A stretch of 64,000 bases of DNA, from NCBI RefSeq assembly GCF_002287075.1, contig NZ_NSKE01000001.1, forward strand, positions 62,001 through 126,000, in the 5' to 3' direction. Position numbers and translations under genes: made by a program. A model generated the notes under the pieces. The model did no database searches. It was not told the origin of the DNA and saw nothing but the letters and a program-made list of their open reading frames with translations. Positions 56,167-64,000 of this stretch are shown here, in pieces. The stretch's first letter is position 1; every line of letters begins with the position of its first letter. The stretch is from Fodinibius salipaludis. GTDB taxonomy: Bacteria; Bacteroidota; Rhodothermia; Balneolales; Balneolaceae.

Positions 56167-57210
56167 CTATTCTTTTTTGTAATGCACCTCAGACAACTCT
56201 TTTATAAGTCCCGCGCTGGCTTCGGGAGTAATATCCCGCTGGGGCGTTCCGAGCATTTCGTAGCCTACCCTAAACTTTTTAACCGTGGCCGAACGCAACA
56301 ACGGCGGATAGAAGTGCATATGAAAATGCCATTCCGGATGCTCTTTCCCATCGGTCGGGGCCGGATGGAATCCAGCTGAATAAGGAAAAGAGATGTTGAA
56401 GATATTATCATACTTCACCGTAATCTGTTTTACGATATCAGCCAACCCGTCTTTTTCAGCTTCGGTCATATCGGTAAAGCGTCCAAATGGACGACGGCTT
56501 ATGAGTAACGTCTCAAACGGCCAAAATGCCCAATAAGGGACCACAACTGCAAAATGTTCGTTGGAGACAACCACCCGTTCATCACGCTCCAATTCCAGAT
56601 CCAAGTAATCCGAAAGCAATGTATTGCCATGTTTTTTATAATATTCGGATTGCCGGGTAAGTTCCTTGGCAGGCTCATCGGGGATGGTGTCCTGTGCCCA
56701 AATTTGTCCGTGCGGATGAGGATTACTGCATCCCATGATTTCCCCCTTGTTCTCAAAAATCTGCACGTAGTTTATATAGTCCCTTTCCCCCAGCTGAATA
56801 TATTCTCTCGTCCATAAATCCACCACATCACGGATTTGCGAAACCTCCATCTCGGGCAGCGTTAAATCGTGTCGGGGCGAAAAGCAGATCACCCGACATA
56901 TACCCTTCTCCCCTTTGGCTACAAGCAAATTATCCGTATTCATTTCCTCCGAAGGTACATCAGGCTTCAACGCACTAAAATCATTAGTAAAGACAAATGT
57001 CGACTCGTATTCCGGATTACTGGCATCGCCCGCACGATCGTTTCCGGGACACAAATAACATTGGGGATCATATTCAGGTTTCTCATCGCCCGGCGTTTCT
57101 TCCTCCTGTCCCTGCCACGGACGTTTGGCACGGTGCGGAGATACCTGCACCCACTCTCCGGTTAACGGATTCCAGCGACGATGTGAATGATTATCAAGAT
57201 CAAGTGACAT
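56167..57210 (-). CDS. galT: Galactose-1-phosphate uridylyltransferase
   Basis: A 347-residue HIT-superfamily enzyme of the Leloir pathway; it exchanges UMP between UDP-glucose and galactose 1-phosphate. The catalytic HPHGQ lies in [11 protein letters not shown], and CYLCPGNDR near residue 50 supplies zinc-binding cysteines. The opening [20 protein letters not shown] and the C-terminal HFHMHFYPP are typical of the family. Its length is normal. It is the last gene of the gal operon, 24 bases after galK, with a terminator downstream. Confidence 0.95.
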   Translation of the reverse strand: MSLDLDNHSHRRWNPLTGEWVQVSPHRAKRPWQGQEEETPGDEKPEYDPQCYLCPGNDRAGDASNPEYESTFVFTNDFSALKPDVPSEEMNTDNLLVAKGEKGICRVICFSPRHDLTLPEMEVSQIRDVVDLWTREYIQLGERDYINYVQIFENKGEIMGCSNPHPHGQIWAQDTIPDEPAKELTRQSEYYKKHGNTLLSDYLDLELERDERVVVSNEHFAVVVPYWAFWPFETLLISRRPFGRFTDMTEAEKDGLADIVKQITVKYDNIFNISFPYSAGFHPAPTDGKEHPEWHFHMHFYPPLLRSATVKKFRVGYEMLGTPQRDITPEASAGLIKELSEVHYKKE

Positions 57211-57234
57211 AGATTTACTTTTATCTATTGAAAG

Positions 57235-58416
57235 TTAGGACGAAGTTATCTTCTGACTGGATATCAAATGTGTGCCGGAAGATACTTTAGTTTGATAGAT
57301 TTTTATTTCCTTATTCATCTGCTGCTGATATTTATCTTTAATCTGATTTGTAAATGAATCAACATGATCTTCCTGAACTATATTGATAGTACAACCGCCA
57401 AATCCACCGCCCATCATGCGGGCGCCAAATACGCCTTTCAGGTTACGGGCAATATCAACTAACACATCCAGCTCCTCACAGCTTACTTCATATTCGTAAC
57501 GAAGTCCGGCATGGGACTGATACATACGCTGACCAAAGGAATCCATCGCCCCCTGGTGTAGATCACTGCAAGCCTGAATCACTCTTTTATTCTCTTCAAC
57601 CACATATTTGCACCGCTTAAAAATAGTCGGATCCATATCATCCTCATGCCGTAACAGTAAAGAAAGCTCCAGATCACGCAAACTTTCAATTTCGGAATCC
57701 CACTGCTGCAAGATCTCCACACCCTGCTCACACTGTTCCCGGCGCACATTATATTCTGATGAAGCCAGCTCTCGGCGCACTTGCGTATCACACAATACTA
57801 TCTGGATGTCATCCCGGTTAAACGGAAAATATTCATAGTCGAGATTGCGGCAATCCAATTTCAAAGCATTGCCTTCCTTACCGTTTAAACTTGCAAACTG
57901 ATCCATGATTCCACACTGAACACCTACAAAATCGTTTTCTGCTTTCTGGGCGATCTGCGCCATTTCAACGGGCGGAATATCCCAGTTATTGAGCTCAGCC
58001 AGTCCAAAAAGCACTCCACCTTCAAGCGCTGCTGATGAAGACATTCCGGCTCCAATAGGCACATTCCCGCCAAATACGCAATCAAATCCTCCTACTTCGT
58101 AGCCGTGTTTTTGGAGCTGATCGACCACCCCCAACAGATAGTTCGGCCACCCTTGATCACTTTTCTGGAATTCTCCTATAATTTCAGTTTCAAACGATTC
58201 CTCTTTATCTATTGCATAAAACCGGCAGCTATTGGTACCGTTAACATTCATAGCTAAATAAATTCCTTTGTCCACCGCGGCTGGCAGAACAAATCCATCG
58301 TTATAATCGGTATGTTCGCCAATAAGATTTACCCGCCCCGGCGACTTTATAAGCTTATAATTGTCGCCAAAGCGGTTTTGAAATTCCTCTTCGACCTGTT
58401 GAATCAATTGCTCCAT
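57235..58416 (-). CDS. galK: Galactokinase
   Basis: A 393-residue GHMP kinase that phosphorylates galactose at C1. The substrate motif GRVNLIGEHTDYNDGFVLP lies near residue 26, the phosphate loop is VPIGAGMSSSAALEGG (about 121-137), and ARMMGGGFGGCTI near 338 is the third GHMP motif. The likely catalytic base Asp lies in QCGIMDQFASLNG. All motifs are intact. It lies 27 bases downstream of the symporter gene and 24 bases upstream of galT. Confidence 0.96.
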   Translation of the reverse strand: MEQLIQQVEEEFQNRFGDNYKLIKSPGRVNLIGEHTDYNDGFVLPAAVDKGIYLAMNVNGTNSCRFYAIDKEESFETEIIGEFQKSDQGWPNYLLGVVDQLQKHGYEVGGFDCVFGGNVPIGAGMSSSAALEGGVLFGLAELNNWDIPPVEMAQIAQKAENDFVGVQCGIMDQFASLNGKEGNALKLDCRNLDYEYFPFNRDDIQIVLCDTQVRRELASSEYNVRREQCEQGVEILQQWDSEIESLRDLELSLLLRHEDDMDPTIFKRCKYVVEENKRVIQACSDLHQGAMDSFGQRMYQSHAGLRYEYEVSCEELDVLVDIARNLKGVFGARMMGGGFGGCTINIVQEDHVDSFTNQIKDKYQQQMNKEIKIYQTKVSSGTHLISSQKITSS

Positions 58417-58443
58417 CTTTCAAAATTAAAAACATTAAACTTA

Positions 58444-60081
58444 TTACCAGAAAACAGCGTATAGCACAGCGACAATCACCAGAATAATATATGCCCCAAT
58501 ATTAAATGCCGGACTGGTTTTAAACATCTCAGACGTGGTATGAATCGCTTTGGGATCTTCATCATGCGGATTCGTCGTCAAGCTTACGCCCATAATTATT
58601 ACAATCGTCAGGATGAGCGTATATAACATCTGATCCAGAAATGGGAGCTGTACGGCCGGTGTTTTCAAAAATACCGCAATCACAATTGAAGAAAGTACTC
58701 CATAAATAGCACCTTTAGACGTTGTTTTCTTCCAGAATAATCCCATTAAAAAGACCGCTAATATACCCGGACTTACCATACCGGTGTATTCCTGGATGTA
58801 CTGAAAAACCTGGGGTACATTATCGAGCTGCGGGGCTACAATAATGGCTGTTAAAAGCGCTACAGAAGCTGAAATTCGACCCATATTTACGGTTTGTTTA
58901 TCCGTGGCATCTTTATTGAAATACGGGATATAAATATCCATCGTAAATATCGTGGCCACCGAGTTGAGCATTGACGCCATGGACGAAACAATAGCTGCAG
59001 CAAGAGCTGCAACTACTAATCCCAGAAAGCCGGGCGACAGAAATACCTTCATCAGCCATGGATAGGCATTATCATATTGAATACTTCCATCTGATTTCGT
59101 AAAGACATCCACGACCCCGGAAATTTGGGTGGTTCCCTCGGGCTGAGTAAACAAGGCGTACACAATAATTCCCGGGATAACCACAATAAGGGGAATAATC
59201 AGTTTCAAAAAACCGGCAAAAATAATTCCCTTTTGTGATTCCTTTAGTGACTTGGCGGCCAATGTCCGCTGAATAATATACTGATTGAATCCCCAGTAGT
59301 ATAAATTGGCTACCCACATTCCTCCTATTAATACCGCGATACCCGGCAAGTTGCTAAACTCAGGGTTCGATTGATCAAGAATCATATCAAATTTGTCTCC
59401 CGCCACATCATACAGATGTGTTATTCCATTCAGAAGACCTCCTTCCGGAGTTAAATTGTAGAGTCCAGCAAAGGTAACGACAAAGCCTCCTAAAACAAGG
59501 AGTCCAACCTGTATAACATCCGTCCAGGCAACGGCCGAAAGCCCACCATACAGTGAATATGCAGCGGCAATGGCCGAGAGACCAATGAGAGCATACATCA
59601 TCATGCTGCCATCCCCGGTACCCATAATGGTATCAAGTGCTAAGGCTCCTAAATAGAGCACAGTAGTAAGATTCACAAAGACAAATAAGGCAATCCAGAA
59701 AACGGCTAAAATCGTCTTTAGCGTAGTATTAAAACGTTTTTCTACAAATTCCGGAATCGTAAAAATTTCCTTCTCGATAAAGATCGGCAGCAGGTATTTA
59801 CCCACAATAATAAGTGTAACTGCGGCCATCCATTCATAAGAAGCGATAGCCAATCCCACGGCAAAGCCCGAACCGGACATTCCGATAATCTGCTCAGCTG
59901 AGATGTTGGCGGCTATGAGTGATGCCCCAATTGCCCACCACGGCAATGATTTACCGGCCAGAAAATAATCCTCAGCAGTTTTTTGATGACCTTTCTCATC
60001 GCGCGACACCCAAAGGCCCAGCCCAACAATCATTAAGGCATAGGCACAAAAAACAATTGTATCAATTAAAGTAAATTCCAT
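58444..60081 (-). CDS. Sodium/sugar symporter (SGLT-type, SSS family)
   Basis: A 545-residue membrane protein with about 14 transmembrane helices of the solute:sodium symporter family, closest in pattern to bacterial vSGLT. The opening includes EDYFLAGKSLPWWAIGASL and ANISAEQIIGMSGSGF, the sodium-site region. Later motifs are EWMAAVTLIIVGKYLLP, then GGLSAVAWTDVIQ and the NQYIIQRTLAAKS stretch around the sugar-binding Gln/Asn. Placed between galM and galK, it should import galactose or glucose using the sodium gradient, which fits a marine or saline habitat. The exact sugar is inferred from context. Confidence 0.93.
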   Translation of the reverse strand: MEFTLIDTIVFCAYALMIVGLGLWVSRDEKGHQKTAEDYFLAGKSLPWWAIGASLIAANISAEQIIGMSGSGFAVGLAIASYEWMAAVTLIIVGKYLLPIFIEKEIFTIPEFVEKRFNTTLKTILAVFWIALFVFVNLTTVLYLGALALDTIMGTGDGSMMMYALIGLSAIAAAYSLYGGLSAVAWTDVIQVGLLVLGGFVVTFAGLYNLTPEGGLLNGITHLYDVAGDKFDMILDQSNPEFSNLPGIAVLIGGMWVANLYYWGFNQYIIQRTLAAKSLKESQKGIIFAGFLKLIIPLIVVIPGIIVYALFTQPEGTTQISGVVDVFTKSDGSIQYDNAYPWLMKVFLSPGFLGLVVAALAAAIVSSMASMLNSVATIFTMDIYIPYFNKDATDKQTVNMGRISASVALLTAIIVAPQLDNVPQVFQYIQEYTGMVSPGILAVFLMGLFWKKTTSKGAIYGVLSSIVIAVFLKTPAVQLPFLDQMLYTLILTIVIIMGVSLTTNPHDEDPKAIHTTSEMFKTSPAFNIGAYIILVIVAVLYAVFW

Positions 60082-60113
60082 GTAAATAAACTTATTTATT
60101 TAATTATAATAGC

Positions 60114-61283
60114 TTACTTGCTGGTTGAAAGCCTATATAATGAAAATGAATGATAAACGCTATCCGGCTCCAATATTGTAGATGGAAAATTTTCTTGATT
60201 TGGTGAATCAGGGAAATGTTGTGGTTCTAAGCAAAAAGCCGTCCGATGTTCATAAGGTTCTCCCTCTTTTCCCACATCTGAACCGTCCATAAAATTGCCG
60301 CCATAAAATTGTATGCCCGGTTCTGTAGTATAAATCTCCATTACTCTCCCAGATTCAGGATCATGAACTTGAGCAGCCCGAGTCAGCTTATTATCATGCT
60401 CTTTGTTAAGTACAAAATTATGATCATATCCTTTTCCGTACTCAAGCTGTTTGCTCTCTTTATCAAGATCTTCACCTATCGACTTAAGATTTGCAAAGTC
60501 AAATGCCGTACCTTTAACTGATGCTATCTTCCCGGTGGGAATTAGTGTAGAATCAACAGGAGTATAATTATCAGCTTCAATCAATAGCTCGTGATTATTG
60601 ATCGTACCGCTGGCCGCTCCTGCCAAATTAAAGAACGCATGATTGGTAAGATTTACAGGCGTTTCTTTATCTGATGATGCGGTGTAATCTATTTTAAGTT
60701 CATTATCATCAGTAAGAATATAGTGGACTTTTACTTTGAGATTTCCAGGGTACCCCTCTTCACCATCTTCGGAGAAATAAGTCAGAACCAAATGTTGGTC
60801 ATCCAATTGCTTTGCATCCCAGACCACATTATGGAAACCGCCGGGTCCACCATGCAGGTGATTAGGTCCGTTATTGGTAGCCAGCTCATAATTCTGACCA
60901 TTAAGACTAAATTCTCCATCGGCAATTCGGTTACCAAAACGGCCAATCAAAGCACCAAAGTAAATTTCATTGGCGTTTAGATATCCTTGAATACTGTCAA
61001 AGCCAAGCACGATATCGTCAAACTCTCCATTTTTATCGGGTGCCAGCCAGCTTACAATGCGTCCGCCGTAATTGGTAATGGCAACTTTCATCCCCTTTTC
61101 GTTTTGGAGGGTGAATAAATCAGTCTTTTTCCCATTAATAGTTTCTTGAAATTTTGTCGAATTTAAATCCACAGAAGATTGGTTTTGCAAATTAGTAGTT
61201 TCAGATTCTTTCATTTCGCAAGCTGATAAAGCAACAAGCAAACAAAGACATGTGCTTATTGTATAAATTGATTTGTTAATCAT
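60114..61283 (-). CDS. galM: Aldose 1-epimerase (mutarotase), lipoprotein
   Basis: A 389-residue GalM-family protein that interconverts alpha and beta anomers of galactose, needed before GalK. It has a lipoprotein signal (LSAC, Cys 22), so it works in the periplasm or on the membrane. The substrate-binding His-containing motifs NGPNHLHGGPGGFHNVVW (about 136-154) and LTNHAFFNLAG are intact, and the acidic ending CLEPQHFPDSPN carries the catalytic Glu. Periplasmic mutarotases are known in Bacteroidota. It lies 32 bases before the symporter gene, consistent with preparing the transported anomer. Confidence 0.93.
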   Translation of the reverse strand: MINKSIYTISTCLCLLVALSACEMKESETTNLQNQSSVDLNSTKFQETINGKKTDLFTLQNEKGMKVAITNYGGRIVSWLAPDKNGEFDDIVLGFDSIQGYLNANEIYFGALIGRFGNRIADGEFSLNGQNYELATNNGPNHLHGGPGGFHNVVWDAKQLDDQHLVLTYFSEDGEEGYPGNLKVKVHYILTDDNELKIDYTASSDKETPVNLTNHAFFNLAGAASGTINNHELLIEADNYTPVDSTLIPTGKIASVKGTAFDFANLKSIGEDLDKESKQLEYGKGYDHNFVLNKEHDNKLTRAAQVHDPESGRVMEIYTTEPGIQFYGGNFMDGSDVGKEGEPYEHRTAFCLEPQHFPDSPNQENFPSTILEPDSVYHSFSLYRLSTSK

Positions 61284-61319
61284 TTTGACAATTATTTTAA
61301 ATGCAATTTCTTGGCTAAG

Positions 61320-63419
61320 CTATTTTTGTTTTTCAAAGTCTATGTAATCCCATCCAAAAAATGCTTGATCAGCATTGGGACTTATTCCTTCAAATGCTAT
61401 TTCAAATTGATTTTTGCCTTCGTTTAAATCCAACGATCCTAATTCTAATTGACGGGTTGAAATCTCCTCACTTGAAGCGTCAAAACTTTCAACAATTTCT
61501 TTACCGTTAAATAAAATTTTCACTCTCCCATAATTTGGAGCTGTAACAAACTGAGCTTGAGCATTATACCTTTCTTTTTCATCTGCAATAAAAGAAATAA
61601 CCAATTTATCTCCCACCTGCGCCTCATGCCACCACAATTGCTTATCGTTACTGATATTAGGTTCATATAAATACTGAAACCTCATTTTTCCGCCATCCAT
61701 ATCCTCAATCACCATATGTTCTGCTTCCAATCTTCCATTTTTGATTCGTGGTGGAATAATATCACTTCTTTTTAAGGATACTTTTTCTTTTGCATTCTCA
61801 ACATCAGGCTGAACTAAAGTTTTGGAATCCGGTTTGAGATAGAAGAATGTAGTTGGAGCATAGTCTATCTTTGTTTTTGTCCAATGCCACATCTCCATAT
61901 CAACAATGAGCTCTTGCTTAAAGGGGATGGCATCCAAAGACCTATAACGCTTATTAATTGTAAATCCGGGGGTTATATTACCACTTCCATCCGGCTGTGA
62001 TATAAAAGGGTGATCTGCAAATTTCTCAGGCCTTACCCAGGCATATCCATAATAATCCTCTGTACCGGTACCGAAATGAGAAGGAAAATCTTCACCATCT
62101 ATATAAATCTTTTCATCTCCTTCTCCCCACCAGTCGTAGGCAGTATTAAAAAGAGTTAGTGCATCTCCTACATATACCCCTTCTCCATCTAAACGAGTAT
62201 AATTTATATCGAATGGATCTCCACCGCCCTCCATATTCTTTTGTTCTCCGGTATATAAATCTGTGTATTGATGCCATGAAGCCCCAAAGTGCATACTCTG
62301 ATCATTCCAATTCCAGTCAGATAATGATACGACTCCTTTTAGAGTAACATCCTGATTTCCAAAATTTTTAAATGTTACCGTTGCCTTATCTTTAAAAGGC
62401 ATTACCCAATAGACCGAAAGTTTATTGTCTTTCGTTATACTGCTGTACCAAGTTTCTGATTTTCTAAACTGATAACCGGTTCCAAAAAAATCGCCAATAG
62501 GCACCCAAATCGTACGTTTTCCGTCAAAAGATACGTCTAAAACCGTAGAACGAAGTGCTTGTGTTGCGTTCTTAGCCTTTAAGTTAGCTGTAAATTTCCT
62601 GATTGCTGAAGAGCCTTCTAAGGATAATGTATGTGAATCACCTGGAGAAAGAGTAGTGCTGTAATCCTTAGTGCTTAATACTAATTTTTTAAGCTTGTTT
62701 TCCCCGCTCTTATTTAATTGGTGCTGTACTTCATCAACAAGGTTTTCGAGTTCCCGAAGTTTATCTTTAGAAAACGTTTCAACTTTTGTTCCTTTTTCAT
62801 ACTCACGGTAATTGATGTTGTAGTAGACACTTTCTCCCTCATCATCCTTAGCCCCAACAGCTTTAACATTTTCACTTTCATAAGTAATTTTACAATGATT
62901 GGCATACGGTAAGGGCAAGTATAAATTATGACCTCTTATTTCATAATCCGATTTTTTTGAAACAGAAGTTGAAAGAGGTGCCCCCACCAACTGCCCACCA
63001 CTCAAAACCTCAAATGCAGTCCCCTCAATAGTAACTTCCTTTTCGTTATCAAAGTAAAACCGGAGCGTTCCCTCTCCACTTCCTTCTCCTGCAAAGGTCA
63101 TCCAGAAACGGACAATTGCACCCGGTTTATCCGTTTCCAACATGACATATTCTTTTCTTCCATTATTTACTTCGGAGCGAATAAACTGTGTTCGATCCCA
63201 ATTGGCAAACCACGTTGAATCTCCCGGCTGGGTGGAATTCCGGTCATAACTACTAAACTGACGTGTGGTATAATAAGGTTCGGGATAAACAGCTAAACTT
63301 TTCCTGTCAACCATCTCCTCTAACAAGCTTTCCAATGTAATAACATTGGATTGTGAATAGCTCACATTCCAAGCGGAACACAGTAAAACACACAGGAGAA
63401 TAAATTTAAAAGCTTTCAT
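61320..63419 (-). CDS. GH172 (DUF2961) secreted protein
   Basis: A 699-residue protein with a signal peptide (residues 1-22, ending SYSQ). It carries the DUF2961 domain, now family GH172, in about residues 30-420: the DRTQFIRSEVNNGRKEY stretch, WMTFAGEGSGEGTLRFYFDN and GEGDEKIYIDGEDFPSHFGT followed by TEDYYGYAW. Characterised GH172 enzymes act on D-fructofuranose, arabinofuranose or related linkages. The C-terminal 150 residues form a separate beta-rich domain. It lies 36 bases before galM in a galactose operon, so the substrate probably yields galactose together with a furanosidic side sugar; this is inference. Confidence 0.85.
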   Translation of the reverse strand: MKAFKFILLCVLLCSAWNVSYSQSNVITLESLLEEMVDRKSLAVYPEPYYTTRQFSSYDRNSTQPGDSTWFANWDRTQFIRSEVNNGRKEYVMLETDKPGAIVRFWMTFAGEGSGEGTLRFYFDNEKEVTIEGTAFEVLSGGQLVGAPLSTSVSKKSDYEIRGHNLYLPLPYANHCKITYESENVKAVGAKDDEGESVYYNINYREYEKGTKVETFSKDKLRELENLVDEVQHQLNKSGENKLKKLVLSTKDYSTTLSPGDSHTLSLEGSSAIRKFTANLKAKNATQALRSTVLDVSFDGKRTIWVPIGDFFGTGYQFRKSETWYSSITKDNKLSVYWVMPFKDKATVTFKNFGNQDVTLKGVVSLSDWNWNDQSMHFGASWHQYTDLYTGEQKNMEGGGDPFDINYTRLDGEGVYVGDALTLFNTAYDWWGEGDEKIYIDGEDFPSHFGTGTEDYYGYAWVRPEKFADHPFISQPDGSGNITPGFTINKRYRSLDAIPFKQELIVDMEMWHWTKTKIDYAPTTFFYLKPDSKTLVQPDVENAKEKVSLKRSDIIPPRIKNGRLEAEHMVIEDMDGGKMRFQYLYEPNISNDKQLWWHEAQVGDKLVISFIADEKERYNAQAQFVTAPNYGRVKILFNGKEIVESFDASSEEISTRQLELGSLDLNEGKNQFEIAFEGISPNADQAFFGWDYIDFEKQK

Positions 63420-63440
63420 CAGTGGTATTATCTCAACCTT

Positions 63441-64000
63441 TTATAATTCGCTCGTATATTTTTTAATAAGTTCTACTTCGCTACTCTTATAAGGAGTTCC
63501 ATCAGCCCTTAATACATCGTGGAACCAAGGGTCAGGCTCGGAGGTGTATTCTTTGTCCCAAGAATCCCAGGGATAGATCGTTTGCGTTTTGCCATTGACA
63601 AAACCCCAGTTGTATGCACCCACATTATGCTCCATTAATATTGGCAACTCGTTTTCAAAGGTACTTCCTCTTGGACGTGCCATATATTCAGTGACAAACA
63701 TTGGCCGATCGTAACGTTTAAGCGCTTGAATGCGCTCCTTCATAATTTCCGGTCCCTCATAACAGTGGAATGTTATCACATCAGAATTTTCGACCATAAA
63801 GATATCCATTTCAGACATGGAATCAGTATCGGACCAATCACCGTGCCATAATCCAGATGTAATCGGCTGACTTGGATTGACTTCTCTGGCCCAGGCAAAA
63901 CTTTTTTTCAATAGTCCCAGGGAGTGTTCAAATTTGTTATCAAGGTTTATATCTCCATAAGCTCTTTCATTGTCATTATCCGGTTCGTTGTAGATATCCC
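63441..64000 (-). CDS. Clan GH-A glycoside hydrolase, 5' partial at window edge
   Basis: The frame is open to the right end of the window, so only about 185 C-terminal residues are visible. It contains DIYNEPD, the Asn-Glu-Pro acid/base motif of clan GH-A TIM barrels, with the Glu codon near 63985, and FVTEYMARP, in which the glutamate at the strand end is the likely nucleophile. Such proteins are often labelled 1,4-beta-xylanase, but family GH5, GH2 or GH39 cannot be chosen from this part. It precedes the GH172 gene by 21 bases and opens the visible galactose operon. The true start lies beyond the window. Confidence 0.8.
   Translation of the reverse strand, partial: DIYNEPDNDNERAYGDINLDNKFEHSLGLLKKSFAWAREVNPSQPITSGLWHGDWSDTDSMSEMDIFMVENSDVITFHCYEGPEIMKERIQALKRYDRPMFVTEYMARPRGSTFENELPILMEHNVGAYNWGFVNGKTQTIYPWDSWDKEYTSEPDPWFHDVLRADGTPYKSSEVELIKKYTSEL

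Overview
The window is a stretch of bacterial chromosome of moderate to low G+C with dense coding, many lipoprotein signal peptides, few clear Shine-Dalgarno sites, and gene families typical of the Bacteroidota/Balneolota (ligand-sensor kinase with Reg_prop and Y_Y_Y domains, DUF1684, an SGLT-type sugar symporter, GH172). My best guess is a Balneolota-type, Fodinibius-like marine or halophilic aerobe. This is inferred from gene content only. There is no prophage, insertion sequence, CRISPR array or rRNA.

Layout. 1-12.4 kb holds mixed single genes: a left-truncated Omp85/BamA-like outer-membrane protein, a cNMP-binding protein, rlmD, a secreted S10 carboxypeptidase, a carotenoid desaturase, a phosphodiesterase, a glycosyltransferase translationally coupled to an HEAGH membrane protein, a DUF1684 lipoprotein, a methyltransferase and nfo. 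12.4-19.5 kb holds three signalling proteins on the minus strand: a MASE2-type kinase, a 1151-residue Reg_prop/Y_Y_Y kinase with a closely related kinase core, and a REC-HisKA-HATPase-REC hybrid.

20.1-38.6 kb looks like a stress/envelope island, all on the minus strand. It contains a HEAT-repeat protein, a PAS kinase with its NarL-type regulator, Hsp20, a small cytosolic kinase, a DUF5335 protein, a 2870-residue cyclic beta-1,2-glucan synthase, an atypical CheB-like protein and a SERCA-like Ca2+ P-type ATPase. The intergenic DNA of this island carries repeated CTACA/TGTAG and TAGG-N7-CCTA elements that could be the regulator's sites.

38.8-42.9 kb is a plus-strand deoxyribose/aldehyde cluster (deoC, a catalytic ALDH, and a half-length ALDH lacking the catalytic half) followed by a SPOR lipoprotein. 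42.9-48.3 kb carries a TPR/HEXXH lipoprotein, ychF, a PPP-type phosphatase, nusB and a tRNA-Val(GAC). 48.6-49.5 kb is a Met/His-rich cytochrome c lipoprotein. 49.7-56.1 kb is a MarR-controlled RND efflux operon with two near-identical 19-bp palindromes. 56.1-64 kb is a galactose catabolic operon (clan-A glycosidase, GH172, galM, SGLT symporter, galK, galT) ending in a clear terminator; its first gene runs off the right edge.

The least expected observations are the CheB-like protein with both its phosphoacceptor Asp and its catalytic Ser replaced, the split ALDH16-like pair, the paired MarR operators, and the repeated motifs of the stress island. None of these proves a new system.
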